Assembly (NCBI RefSeq): GCF_009601055.1
Contig: NZ_WITI01000001.1
Location: forward strand, 204,737 to 268,736
Reading direction: 5' to 3'
DNA: 64,000 nt
DNA from: Lactococcus sp. dk101
GTDB lineage: Bacteria; Bacillota; Bacilli; Lactobacillales; Streptococcaceae
The notes beneath the pieces are model-generated. The model worked only from the letters and a program-made list of their open reading frames with translations. It had not been told where the DNA came from and searched no databases. The position numbers and the translations under genes are program-made. Of this stretch, positions 18,442-27,138 are shown one piece after another. The stretch's first letter is position 1, and every line of letters starts with the position of its first letter.

Positions 18442-19848
18442 ATGAATGAGTTCATAAATGACAAAGTGTTGCCGCCGATTATGAAGTTCGTTAATACGCG
18501 TGCGGTCAATGCCTTAAAAAATGGGATGCTTTATGCCATGCCATTCATCATTGTCGGATCAATTTTCTTGATTCTTGCCAATTTGCCAATTCCGTCAGTT
18601 GCGACTTGGTTAACCAATAACGGTTGGGCTGCGATTTTTAGTCAAGCCTATGCCATGTCCTTTGGTATTCTTGCCATATGGGCAGCTGTAGGGATTGGTT
18701 ATATTTATGTCAAAGATGCGGGTTATGGCGATGTTGCCTTGCAAGCTGGTTTGACATCATTGTCTGCCTTCTTCATCGTTCAATCTTTGTCTATCGCAAA
18801 TCCAATTACAGCAGCTTTGGCTACTGGAAATGAAGCATCAGGTATTGGTACATTGACAGGAACTCAAGCGACAGCCGCTTTTGAAAAATTGCCGGATGCC
18901 ATGCAAGTCTTCTTGAATAATCCTGTAACAGGTGTTATCAATTTATCTTGGCAGGGCGGACAAGGAATGATTGCTGCCATTGTAATTGGGATTTTATCTG
19001 GCTGGGCATACACAGCCATGATGAATGCAGGTTGGAAAATTAAACTTCCTGAACAAGTGCCAGCAAATGTAGCCAATCAGTTTACAGCTATGATTCCAAC
19101 AGGTGTTATTATCATTGTGGCAACAGTTGTCTATGCCATGTTTAAAAATATCGGAAACACGGACCTTGTAACCTTTATTTATCACTGGCTCAGTGTTCCG
19201 CTTCAAAGTCTTGGTGACTCATTTGGTGGAATTATCGTCATTGCCCTCTTGGTTCCATTCTTCTGGTTCTTTGGTGTCCATGGTGGAATCATCATGGGAG
19301 CAATCGCTTCAGCATTCTTAATCCCCAATACAGCAGCCAATGCAGCCCTCTACCAATCACATAAATTGTCTTTGGCAAATGGTGCTCACATTGTAACCAA
19401 CGAGTTTTACAATAACTTTATTAACTTGTCTGGTTCTGGGATTACCTTTGGTTTGATTATCTTTACTTTGTTCTTTGCAAAATCTCAACAAATGAAATCA
19501 ATCGGTAAAGTTGAAATGGTGCCAGGACTGTTTAATATCAATGAACCTTTCCTTTTCGGATTGCCAATGGTGATGAACCCAGTTCTTGCCATTCCATTCT
19601 TCTTGACTCCAGTTATTGTTTCTGCAACTGTTTATGGTGCGATTTACTTCGGAATTGTCCCACCAATGAACGGGGTTGCAGCACCTTGGACTACACCTCC
19701 AATTATTTCAGGTTTCTTAATAGGTGGTTGGCAATATGCAGTGCTTCAAATCGTTGCCCTTTTGGAATCTATCTTGCTCTACCTGCCTTTCGCCCGTAAG
19801 TACGATAAGATGTTATTGGCTCAAGAAGCTGAAGAAGAAAACAATTAA
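18442..19848 (+). CDS. PTS EIIC, cellobiose/beta-glucoside (lactose-family) type
   Basis: This membrane permease subunit of about 468 residues imports and helps phosphorylate a beta-glucoside or diacetylchitobiose-like sugar. It has about ten helices; the family core includes FFWFFGVHGGIIMG and FNINEPFLFGLPMVMNPVLAIPF (split here as NINEP and GLPMVMNP), with the invariant INEP substrate motif. ATG 18442 is preferred, with GGAGG 9 nt upstream. A longer frame starting at 18322 would begin inside the promoter. EIIA and EIIB genes are not adjacent, so they must come from elsewhere. The GH1 gene downstream probably uses the imported sugar phosphate. Confidence 0.9.
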   Translation: MNEFINDKVLPPIMKFVNTRAVNALKNGMLYAMPFIIVGSIFLILANLPIPSVATWLTNNGWAAIFSQAYAMSFGILAIWAAVGIGYIYVKDAGYGDVALQAGLTSLSAFFIVQSLSIANPITAALATGNEASGIGTLTGTQATAAFEKLPDAMQVFLNNPVTGVINLSWQGGQGMIAAIVIGILSGWAYTAMMNAGWKIKLPEQVPANVANQFTAMIPTGVIIIVATVVYAMFKNIGNTDLVTFIYHWLSVPLQSLGDSFGGIIVIALLVPFFWFFGVHGGIIMGAIASAFLIPNTAANAALYQSHKLSLANGAHIVTNEFYNNFINLSGSGITFGLIIFTLFFAKSQQMKSIGKVEMVPGLFNINEPFLFGLPMVMNPVLAIPFFLTPVIVSATVYGAIYFGIVPPMNGVAAPWTTPPIISGFLIGGWQYAVLQIVALLESILLYLPFARKYDKMLLAQEAEEENN

Positions 19849-19852
19849 ATTG

Positions 19853-19883
19853 AAAGGCCTGTCAGAGCTGACAGACCTTTTCG
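19853..19883 (+). terminator. Terminator/palindrome after the PTS gene
   Basis: TGTCAGAGCTGACA (19860-19873) lies inside a longer stem with AAAGG/CCTTT arms, then TTTT-like tail. Confidence 0.8.
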
Positions 19884-19967
19884 TGATAAGAATAAGTGAA
19901 TAAAATAGACGTGCCTAACGCAAAATAATTTTATTAGTTAGTGAAGAATAGAAAATGAGGAAATCAA

Positions 19968-21344
19968 GTGACTAAAGAAATGCCAAAAAAATTTTTCTGG
20001 GGAAATTCAAGCTCATCAATGCAAACTGAAGGCGGTTGGAACGAAGGCGGAAAAGGTTTATCCGTTTATGATGTACGGCCTGCAACTGAAAATACAATGG
20101 ATTGGCACGTTGCCATTGACAACTTCCATAATTATGAACAAGATTTGGATTTGATGAAAGCAATGAACATGAACATGTATCGTTTTCAAATTTCTTGGAG
20201 TCGGGTTTGTCCTGATGGAGATGGGGAATTCAATGAAGAAGGCATTGCTTTTTATAGCCGCTTGATTGATGATTTAATCGCCCGCGGCATTGAACCAATG
20301 ATTTGTCTTTATCATTTTGATATGCCGCTTCATCTGGCAGAAAAATACAATGGTTTCATGTCTCGCCATGTGAAAGATGCCTTTGTGCGTTATGGTAAGG
20401 CCATGGTAGATCGCTTTTCTGACCGTGTCAAATATTGGATTGTTTTCAATGAACATAACCTGTATTTCACTGATGAAAGTTTCCATATTTCAGGCTATGA
20501 AAAGGGAAATCAAAGCCTGTCTGACCTGTACACCATTTTCCATCATACCATGTTGGCGCACTGTGAAATCTCGGATTATTTGCATGAAACATCAGATGCT
20601 AAAATTGGTGGTATGGTTGCCTACACAGAGATTTATCCTGCAACAAGTTCGCCGCTAGACAATTTAGCGGTCAGAAAACAAGAAGAGTTTTTGTATCAAA
20701 ACCTTTGTGATGTTTATACTTATGGAAAATATTCGAATGAAGTGTTAACATTCGTTAAAAATCAAGGCATTGACATGGACTTTGTCAGCACTGACAGCGA
20801 CATTTTAGCTAAAGGGAAAGCAGATTTCATTTCCTTCTCCTATTATCGTTCGGCTTTACTTGACAGTAGCAAAATCAAAGCAGGAGAAGCACCAAATCGT
20901 TATTTGAATGACGGCATGGTGATTGATAAAAACCTGCCTGCAAGTGAATGGGATTGGACGATTGATAGCACAGGCTTCAGAAATATCATGACGCGACTGT
21001 ACAATCAGTACGGTTTACCGATTTTCCCTATTGAAAATGGAATCGGAATTCGTGAACAATGGGACGGAGTGCATGAAATCGAAGATGATTTACGTATTTC
21101 TTATCATAGAGACCATATTCAAGCCATGAAAGACGCCATGTTCATTGACGGTGTCGATGTGATTGGTTATTTGGGCTGGGGCTTGATTGATATTCCAAGC
21201 TCGCACGCAGATATGGAAAAACGGTATGGTGCCGTCTATGTCAATCGTGGCAATCACGACTTACGCGATATGAAACGGGTTCCGAAAAAATCATTCCATT
21301 GGTTCAAACGTGTCCTAGCAACAAATGGAAATGAACTGGATTAA
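19968..21344 (+). CDS. GH1 family 6-phospho-beta-glucosidase
   Basis: The 458-residue TIM-barrel enzyme hydrolyses 6-phospho-beta-glucosides delivered by the PTS. GH1 features: N-terminal KKFFWGNSSSSMQTEGGWNEGGKG region, ISWSR, acid/base Glu in FNEHN and the nucleophile Glu in PIENGIG. The FNEHN sequence (rather than NEP/NEI) marks a GH1 subgroup of lactic acid bacteria. It starts at GTG 19968 after GAGGAAAT. The preceding EIIC gene and the shared theme suggest a beta-glucoside utilisation locus. Confidence 0.9.
   Translation: MTKEMPKKFFWGNSSSSMQTEGGWNEGGKGLSVYDVRPATENTMDWHVAIDNFHNYEQDLDLMKAMNMNMYRFQISWSRVCPDGDGEFNEEGIAFYSRLIDDLIARGIEPMICLYHFDMPLHLAEKYNGFMSRHVKDAFVRYGKAMVDRFSDRVKYWIVFNEHNLYFTDESFHISGYEKGNQSLSDLYTIFHHTMLAHCEISDYLHETSDAKIGGMVAYTEIYPATSSPLDNLAVRKQEEFLYQNLCDVYTYGKYSNEVLTFVKNQGIDMDFVSTDSDILAKGKADFISFSYYRSALLDSSKIKAGEAPNRYLNDGMVIDKNLPASEWDWTIDSTGFRNIMTRLYNQYGLPIFPIENGIGIREQWDGVHEIEDDLRISYHRDHIQAMKDAMFIDGVDVIGYLGWGLIDIPSSHADMEKRYGAVYVNRGNHDLRDMKRVPKKSFHWFKRVLATNGNELD
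20783..20796. repeat. Dispersed palindrome, copy in the GH1 gene
   Basis: Exact copy with spacer CA, read as F-V-S-T-D-S. Confidence 0.9.
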
Positions 21345-21362
21345 ACACAAAACAATAAGAAA

Positions 21363-21390
21363 GCGGATTGACAAGAGTCAATTCGTTTTT
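21363..21390 (+). terminator. Terminator after GH1
   Basis: GCGGATTGAC pairs with GTCAATTCGT (G-U pairs allowed), AAGA loop, then TTTT. It abuts the repeat starting at 21391. Confidence 0.75.
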
Positions 21391-21578
21391 ATACTAGTTG
21401 ATTTTTAAACGTACTGAAAGTACGTTTATTAGATCAACTGCAAATATACTGCCTTGCGCTGGCCTTTTGCTCTTGTTGCTTTAGCAACTAAGCAAATGGA
21501 CAAATCTTTTATGCGCAAGAAGTGGTTTGCGTGAAACGCAAACTTTAACTTTCAGTATAACTGAAAGTTAAACAGTAT
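21391..21578 (-). repeat. MITE-like dispersed repeat, copy A (188 bp)
   Basis: No gene lies in this interval. It starts ATACTAGTTGATT and ends AAGTTAAACAGTAT, giving imperfect terminal inverted repeats (ATACTxGTT...). Each end holds a hairpin: AAACGTACT/AGTACGTTT at 21406-21426 and a 12-bp stem near 21545-21572. It matches the copy at 56458-56744 in reverse orientation. A 25-base block (21435-21459) is identical, and a 20-base block (21512-21531) has one mismatch. No transposase is encoded. The 21579-21678 remainder before the TetR gene shows only a probable promoter. Confidence 0.75.
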
Positions 21579-21678
21579 TAGGTTGAAAAAAAGCAGGCAA
21601 TATAGTAAAATGGATTTCCAAAAATGAAGCAGCTTCGTTTCATTTGCGGGTATCATTCTGCTTTTTGGAGGTTATTTT

Positions 21679-22266
21679 ATGGGGCGGGAAACACGTCAAC
21701 AAATCATCAACGCCTATTTTAGACTAGCACTGAAATCACCAGAACAATCGGAGTTTAGTTTGACCGAGATTGCAAAAGAAGCTCAAATCAGCCGACAGGC
21801 CATTTATCAAAAACACTATCGAAATGTTCAAGAAATTAAAGAAGACTTGTCAAGTCAGCTCCTCAGGCACATGGAAAAAGTGTTTGGCGAGCAAAAACAT
21901 CAAGCCCATCATAAGTTTCTTGAGAATTTTGCAGAACACGTGTTGCCTTTGCTTTATCAATATCGGCAAGATTTGAGAGCTTTTTACACAACGAGTTTGT
22001 CGGCGCATTGGCAAATCAAATCAGAGTCCTTTTTTCAAAAATGGCTCCGTCCCTATTTAAAAAATAAATATAAAAATAAACGGCTCAATATCAACAAAAT
22101 GGCATTCGCGATGTCAAAAATGCTATCCGCTCTCATTGCGACATGGCTTACAGAAGACTTTCCATTGCCAGCTTCTTGTTTTAAACAGACCTTTTTGAAC
22201 CTGCTCACGAATTTTTCAGAAACAGCAGTAAAAGAAAGCTTTTTCAGACATCCTAAAATTGCTTGA
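21679..22266 (+). CDS. TetR/AcrR family transcriptional regulator
   Basis: The 195-residue protein has an N-terminal TetR HTH at about residues 8-52 (FSLTEIAKEAQISRQAIYQKHYRN) and a variable C-terminal ligand domain. RBS GGAGG precedes ATG. The target may be the downstream hydrolase or its own gene (inference); no operator was identified. A palindrome-type terminator separates it from the next gene. Confidence 0.82.
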   Translation: MGRETRQQIINAYFRLALKSPEQSEFSLTEIAKEAQISRQAIYQKHYRNVQEIKEDLSSQLLRHMEKVFGEQKHQAHHKFLENFAEHVLPLLYQYRQDLRAFYTTSLSAHWQIKSESFFQKWLRPYLKNKYKNKRLNINKMAFAMSKMLSALIATWLTEDFPLPASCFKQTFLNLLTNFSETAVKESFFRHPKIA

Positions 22267-22279
22267 CTATTCACAATTT

Positions 22280-22308
22280 AATTCTGTCAGTCCTGACAGA
22301 ATTTTTGT
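22280..22308 (+). terminator. Terminator built on the dispersed palindrome
   Basis: TGTCAGTCCTGACA at 22285-22298, extended by AATTC/GAATT, then TTTT. Confidence 0.85.
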
Positions 22309-22338
22309 TACAATAAAAAGAGAGATTTGGAGGAAAAA

Positions 22339-23136
22339 ATGTCTTTTTTTATTACCAATGATGCCGTTGAAATCCATTATCATACTTATGGAAATCCAGA
22401 AAATCAAGCCATTATTTTAGTCAATGGGTACTCTACTAGCGAAGTAACCTGGTGTTGTCAAGTTGATGCATTTGCAGCAGCGGGCTTTTTTGTCGTTACT
22501 TATGATCACCGCTCGCATGGACTTTCTCAAAAAGTGAATTACGGTTTGAAATTAGCGCGGTTAGCAACGGACTTGAATCAACTGATCAAGCACTTGGAGG
22601 TTGAAAAGCCTATTTTACTGGGACATTCGATGGGTGCCGCTACCATCATGGCTTATGAAGAATTGTTCACAGACAAAGACTTAAGACTGGTCATCACAGA
22701 GGATCAGGGGCCAACTTTCATGCGTCATGATGATTGGTTGGACGGCAAAACTGGCCGTTCTTTATCAGACTTAGGCCAATTTGTCATTGATTTTCCACGC
22801 ACCAAATTAACCCGCAAGAAATTAACAGATGACATCAAACGTCAACTAGGCAAGAAAATGTATCCTTTTGACTTTAAAGCATATAGAAGCCTTTTACTAA
22901 ATGTTATCGAGCAGGACTGGCGTGCTACATTGACTCAAGAAACAAAGCCACATCTCTTTTTTGCTGGCGAATTATCACCTGTTTTTCCACACGAATATGC
23001 ACCAGCAGCCCTAAAATTGCAAAACAATCCGCATTCAAAAGCCGTTTTGTTTGAAGGCTGTGGACACATTTTACACTTGGAAGACGCGGACAAGTTCAAT
23101 CAAACCGTCCTTGCATTCATTGCTGAAAATAAATAA
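22339..23136 (+). CDS. Alpha/beta-fold hydrolase
   Basis: The protein of about 265 residues has the nucleophile elbow GHSMGAA (Ser near 98), an acid in the C-terminal part and a catalytic His in GCGHILHLED. The N-terminal strand with IILVNGYSTSEVTW forms the oxyanion region. It is probably a soluble esterase or C-C hydrolase; the substrate is unknown. ATG 22339 follows GGAGG by 5 nt; an upstream in-frame TTG (22327) is unlikely. Confidence 0.82.
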   Translation: MSFFITNDAVEIHYHTYGNPENQAIILVNGYSTSEVTWCCQVDAFAAAGFFVVTYDHRSHGLSQKVNYGLKLARLATDLNQLIKHLEVEKPILLGHSMGAATIMAYEELFTDKDLRLVITEDQGPTFMRHDDWLDGKTGRSLSDLGQFVIDFPRTKLTRKKLTDDIKRQLGKKMYPFDFKAYRSLLLNVIEQDWRATLTQETKPHLFFAGELSPVFPHEYAPAALKLQNNPHSKAVLFEGCGHILHLEDADKFNQTVLAFIAENK

Positions 23137-23164
23137 AAAAAGTTGTCAGTACTGACAACTTTTT
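23137..23164. terminator. Bidirectional terminator: perfect 28-bp palindrome
   Basis: It is centred on TGTCAGTACTGACA (23144-23157) with AAAAAGT/ACTTTTT flanks, and serves two converging genes. Confidence 0.9.
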
Positions 23165-23534
23165 ATTTTATTGTAACTTGGATTTGTTCATTTCTAAAGT
23201 CAACAATTTCGATATTTGGTGCAATCAATTCACCAGCGCCCATGATTTCGATTAAGGGGCCATTTTTCCGAATTTGCATCTGAGGGTCAAGGTACATGGT
23301 GCCCCATTTTTTATAGTAAATCAGCCCGCAATTTGAAGGAATCGACCCGTCAAAAACGTCAGGAAGCTGGTTTTGCTTAATCAATACCAGACGGTAACGT
23401 GTAATGCCACAACAGTCCTGTCCAACAAGTTCACGACTCAAGGTGTGGTCAAAATCAAGGACTAAATCAGCTGGAATTGTTTTTGTCAGCTCTGACAAGC
23501 GTTGGCTGACGGTTTCATCAAATGTAATTTTCAT
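23163..23534 (-). CDS. Iron-sulfur biosynthesis (HesB/YneR-like) family protein
   Basis: The 123-residue soluble protein starts MKITFDETVSQRLSEL, the characteristic start of HesB/IscA-like or YneR-like proteins. It lacks the full Cys triad; GQDCCGI carries the only two cysteines. Lactic acid bacterial members of this group are annotated as Fe-S biosynthesis family proteins with unproven function. RBS AAAGGGGTG is upstream. Assignment is moderate. Confidence 0.6.
   Translation of the reverse strand: MKITFDETVSQRLSELTKTIPADLVLDFDHTLSRELVGQDCCGITRYRLVLIKQNQLPDVFDGSIPSNCGLIYYKKWGTMYLDPQMQIRKNGPLIEIMGAGELIAPNIEIVDFRNEQIQVTIK
23484..23497. repeat. Dispersed palindrome, copy in the HesB-like gene
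   Basis: Exact copy with plus-strand spacer CT. The minus-strand product reads L-S-E-L-T-K. Confidence 0.9.
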
Positions 23535-23687
23535 TTTTCACCCCTTTCTTTGGGACAATTTTATCAAAAGAGAAGTTAATTTACCAATAAATGAAAACTT
23601 ATATAATTAGAAAACTTTAATTTGTATTTCATTTTAAACTCATAAAAAGAATTGATAAAATAGAATTAACAGAAAGGAGGTGCTCAA

Positions 23688-24047
23688 ATGAGAAGTAAAC
23701 ACATTGAAAGCCAAGAAATCGAGCATCCACACATTTCAGAAGTCAGCTCCCATAGCCCTAACATCGAAAGCGCCATCCTCAAATTAGTGATTGACTCTTA
23801 TCTTCACGGCGCACAAACTTGCCAGCTACACGACGGAAAGATTTTGGGAGTCAGCATTCATCAGGGAGAAAGTGACAGCATTCACTTGTTTGTCGATGAC
23901 CGACACAAGATGACGATTGAGGTCAGAAATGGCGTCAGTAGAGTGTCACTTTTGAAACAAGAAACGCAAGAAGACATTGACTACCTGCTTCCTTTTAGTA
24001 AATGTTTGGGTTTGCCCAATCAGGTTCTTCTCAATTCGTTGAAATGA
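23688..24047 (+). CDS. Conserved hypothetical protein, 119 residues
   Basis: Not recognised. The protein is hydrophilic and His/Ser-rich in its first 30 residues, then has a compact beta-rich stretch (ILGVSIHQGESDSIHLFVDD). A very strong RBS (GAAAGGAGGTG) precedes ATG, and a terminator hairpin follows at 24156-24197. No signal peptide or membrane segment is visible. Confidence 0.65.
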   Translation: MRSKHIESQEIEHPHISEVSSHSPNIESAILKLVIDSYLHGAQTCQLHDGKILGVSIHQGESDSIHLFVDDRHKMTIEVRNGVSRVSLLKQETQEDIDYLLPFSKCLGLPNQVLLNSLK

Positions 24048-24155
24048 AAACTAAGTGAAAAATGAGTGAAATATTCACAAACTTATAAAGCTCTTATTTT
24101 TAACTTAGAATTGCTTTTTATATCGGAAAAAGAAGTAGAAGAAAGTAAAGGATAG

Positions 24156-24197
24156 ACTTGTTTGACATTGGGAAATCAAACAGGTTTATTTTTTTGT
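24156..24197 (+). terminator. Rho-independent terminator
   Basis: CTTGTTTGA (24157-24165) pairs with TCAAACAGG (24176-24184), then a T-rich tail. Confidence 0.75.
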
Positions 24198-24242
24198 GAA
24201 AAGATTAAAAAAATTTTCACGTACTGTTTTGTTCGCAAAAAC

Positions 24243-24271
24243 TTTACAAAATGCGTAAAAAGGACTATAAT
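24243..24271 (+). promoter_or_regulatory. Promoter of the NADH dehydrogenase gene
   Basis: TTTACA (24243-24248), 17-bp spacer, TATAAT (24266-24271). Confidence 0.8.
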
Positions 24272-24318
24272 AAAGGTTGAATTATTATTATTTATAACTT
24301 ATTAGGAGAAATATCTCG

Positions 24319-26322
24319 ATGTCTAAGAAGAAAATCGTAGTACTTGGAGCAGGTTTCGCTGGAATTTCAGCCACTCGTAAACTGTCAAAAGCACTTAAAG
24401 ATGAAGCTCAAATCACATTGATTGACCGTCACAGCTACCAAACAAGTATGACTCAACTTCATGAAGTTGCAGCAGGTCGTGTTCCATTTACAAATGCACA
24501 ATATGACTTACAAAAATTGCTTGGAAGACGCAAAAACGTTAGCCTTATTACTGATTCAGTAGTAAAACTCGATAAAGAAGGCAAAAAAGTCATCACTGAA
24601 AATGGTGTTTATGACTATGACTACGTTATCGTTGCTATCGGTGGCGAACCAAACGACTTTGGTGTACCAGGTGTTAAAGAATTTGGTTTCACACTTTGGT
24701 CAATGGACGATGCTTTGAGAATCAAACGTCAATTGGAACGTATGGTTCAATTAGCTTCAGTTGAAAGAGACCTTGAAAAACGTAAAGCAATGTTGACATT
24801 CAATATTGCTGGTTCTGGTTTTACCGGAATTGAAATGGTCGGTGAATTGGTTGATTGGCGTAAAAAAGTTGCGCGTGATTGGAAGATTGACGAAAGTGAA
24901 ATCACACTCAACGTTGTTGAAATGATGCCAACAATCTTGAACACATTGGATCGTAAACAAGCAGATAAAGCACATGCTTATCTTGAAAAGAAAAATGTTA
25001 ACATCCTTACAAATCATGGGATTACAGGCGCAGCAGAAGATCACATCGTGGTTTCAGTTGGTGCCCGTGGTGAAGAACACGTTGAAAAACAAATTCCTTC
25101 ATACACTTTGATTTGGACAACAGGGGTTCAAGGAAATACTGAAGCTCAAGCTTCTGAATTGACTGAAACTGAACGTGGCCACCGTTTGCTTGCCAATGAC
25201 TACATGGAAGCTAAAGGCTTCGAAGGTCAAGGCATCTATGTTGCTGGTGACGTTTCTGGTGTTATGGACGAAAAATCAGGTCGTCCACAACCACAAATCG
25301 TTGAAGCAGCTGAACAAACTGGTAAAACTGCAGCTGGAAACATCATTGCCGAAATCAAAGGTGGAGAAAAAGCTAAATTCGTTGGTAAATACCAAGGAAC
25401 AATGGTTTCAGTTGGTTCACAATGGGGCGTTGCCATGATTGGTAAAGTCCGTTTGACTGGCTTCTGGGCAATGTTGATGAAAAACTTCATCTACATTCTT
25501 TACACATTGCAAGTTAACTCAGCTTACTATTGCTTCACTTATCTTAAAAACGAAATCTTCCACACTGAAGATGAACGTAACCTTTTCCGTGGTCATTCAT
25601 CACGTCGTGGAAACGTGCTTTGGCTCTTCCCACTTCGTATCTTCTTTGGACTTGCTTGGTTGCTTGATGTGCTTCCAAAACTCTTTGGTAATGCATCACA
25701 ATCTTGGATGGGCTCTACCCTTAAAATTTCAACATTCTTGAAATCTAATGGTGGATGGCTCCAAACACCAGCTGAACGTGCAGCAACTCATGCAGCAGAC
25801 GCAGCAGCAGGTGCAAGTACAGCTGTTTCAACAACAACATCTGATGTTACTGTTCAACAAGCCCTTGCAACACTTGCAAAACACGGTGTTACAATCACAG
25901 ATATTAACCCTGCTAAAGGAATTACATATGAATATGGTACAGTTCCAGCAGCGATTACAAATGGTGTACCACACTGGATGCAATCAATGATGAAAGTCTT
26001 CATGCCTAATACAGATGCTGGTTACAATACAGCATTGGTAATGCAAAAAGTGATGACATTTGTCGAATTGGGACTTGCACTTTGCTTGATCTTCGGTGCC
26101 TTCACATTCATCGCTTCTGCAGGAACTGCAGTCTTGACTGTTATGTTTGCCACAACAGGAATGTTGACTTGGGTATCACTTTGGTACATCCCAGTTGCAA
26201 TTGCCTTGATGGCTGGATCTGGTCGCGCACTTGGTCTTGACAAATGGCTTCAACCATGGCTCCAAAAGGTGCTTGGTAAAGCTTGGTATGGAAAATCAAA
26301 ATCAGTTTACACTGGTCACTAA
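24319..26322 (+). CDS. ndh: Type II NADH dehydrogenase with C-terminal membrane extension
   Basis: The 667-residue flavoprotein passes electrons from NADH to quinone. The N-terminal FAD site is IVVLGAGFAGISA, the NAD site FNIAGSGFTGIEM (about 155-170) and the second FAD motif GIYVAGDVSG (about 305). Classical NDH-2 ends near residue 450. Here about 215 extra residues follow, with hydrophobic segments (NVLWLFPLRIFFGLAWLLDVL; the stretch after VMTFVELGLALCL) resembling DoxX-like membrane domains. The extension may anchor the enzyme to the membrane. The gene fits a respiratory chain with cytochrome bd. RBS AGGAGAAAT precedes ATG. Codon use suggests high expression. Confidence 0.88.
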   Translation: MSKKKIVVLGAGFAGISATRKLSKALKDEAQITLIDRHSYQTSMTQLHEVAAGRVPFTNAQYDLQKLLGRRKNVSLITDSVVKLDKEGKKVITENGVYDYDYVIVAIGGEPNDFGVPGVKEFGFTLWSMDDALRIKRQLERMVQLASVERDLEKRKAMLTFNIAGSGFTGIEMVGELVDWRKKVARDWKIDESEITLNVVEMMPTILNTLDRKQADKAHAYLEKKNVNILTNHGITGAAEDHIVVSVGARGEEHVEKQIPSYTLIWTTGVQGNTEAQASELTETERGHRLLANDYMEAKGFEGQGIYVAGDVSGVMDEKSGRPQPQIVEAAEQTGKTAAGNIIAEIKGGEKAKFVGKYQGTMVSVGSQWGVAMIGKVRLTGFWAMLMKNFIYILYTLQVNSAYYCFTYLKNEIFHTEDERNLFRGHSSRRGNVLWLFPLRIFFGLAWLLDVLPKLFGNASQSWMGSTLKISTFLKSNGGWLQTPAERAATHAADAAAGASTAVSTTTSDVTVQQALATLAKHGVTITDINPAKGITYEYGTVPAAITNGVPHWMQSMMKVFMPNTDAGYNTALVMQKVMTFVELGLALCLIFGAFTFIASAGTAVLTVMFATTGMLTWVSLWYIPVAIALMAGSGRALGLDKWLQPWLQKVLGKAWYGKSKSVYTGH

Positions 26323-26333
26323 TATGAAATAAG

Positions 26334-26362
26334 AAAACTCACGGTGTGAGTTTTTTCTTTTT
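26334..26362 (+). terminator. ndh terminator
   Basis: AAAACTCAC (26334-26342) / GTGAGTTTT (26346-26354), loop GGT, T-rich tail. Confidence 0.88.
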
Positions 26363-26442
26363 CAATTTTTTAGAAGTCTCAGACGAATTGTGATATAATT
26401 ACTTGTGAAAAAAAGAACTTATTGAAAATAAAGTGGGAAAAA

Positions 26443-27114
26443 ATGGATAATCTAAGATATAAAAGTGTTTTTGATATTATTGGGCCAGTTATGGTGGGGC
26501 CATCGAGTTCACACACTGCTGGTGCAGCAAGAATTGGAAAAATTGTACGTTCTATTTTTGGAGAGTTACCAGATCAACTCGAAATTCATTTGTATGAATC
26601 ATTTGCCAAAACTTACAGAGGACATGGGACTGATGTTGCTTTAGTAGCAGGTGTTCTCGGTATGGAGACTGATGATGAAAATTTACCAGATGCGCCACGA
26701 ATTGCCTATGAAAAAGGGATGGAAGTGAGTTATGTTCCTCATCCTGAAGAACGTGCTGATCATCCCAATACTGCTCGCTTGATTTGTCGTAAAGGAAACC
26801 GCGAAATGACGGTGACTGGAATATCAATCGGAGGAGACATGATACAAGTCACCGAACTCAACGGTTTTGACATTTCGATTTCGGCGGGGATGCCGACATT
26901 TGTTATCATTCATGAGGACGTCCCAGGCATGATTGCTAAGGTCTCTCGCGTTTTATCTGACCATAACATCAATATTGCTCAAATGAATGTAACACGTGAA
27001 GCCAAAGGCGAGAAGGCCATTATGATACTTGAGGTCGATACGCCAAATGTTGATGACGCATTTGATGAAGTAAAAGCAATTCCTCACCTTCATGCGGTCA
27101 ATTTCTTTAATTAA
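26443..27114 (+). CDS. sdaAB: L-serine dehydratase, beta subunit
   Basis: This is the smaller subunit (about 223 residues) of the iron-sulfur L-serine dehydratase, which converts L-serine to pyruvate and ammonia. The signature PVMVGPSSSHTAGA is near the start, and an ACT domain occupies the C-terminal part (GMPTFVIIHEDVPGMIAKVSRVLSDHNI region). ATG 26443 is chosen over TTG 26422 because the protein family begins near MDNLRYKSVFDI. It is followed after 24 nt by the alpha subunit. Confidence 0.93.
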   Translation: MDNLRYKSVFDIIGPVMVGPSSSHTAGAARIGKIVRSIFGELPDQLEIHLYESFAKTYRGHGTDVALVAGVLGMETDDENLPDAPRIAYEKGMEVSYVPHPEERADHPNTARLICRKGNREMTVTGISIGGDMIQVTELNGFDISISAGMPTFVIIHEDVPGMIAKVSRVLSDHNINIAQMNVTREAKGEKAIMILEVDTPNVDDAFDEVKAIPHLHAVNFFN

Positions 27115-27138
27115 ATCCAGCAGAAAAGAGAAATAAAA

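Noticed and set aside
21345-21678. Hidden small gene or sRNA in the GH1-tetR gap
   Set aside because: The gap is explained by a terminator and the dispersed repeat; no open frame with a ribosome site was found.
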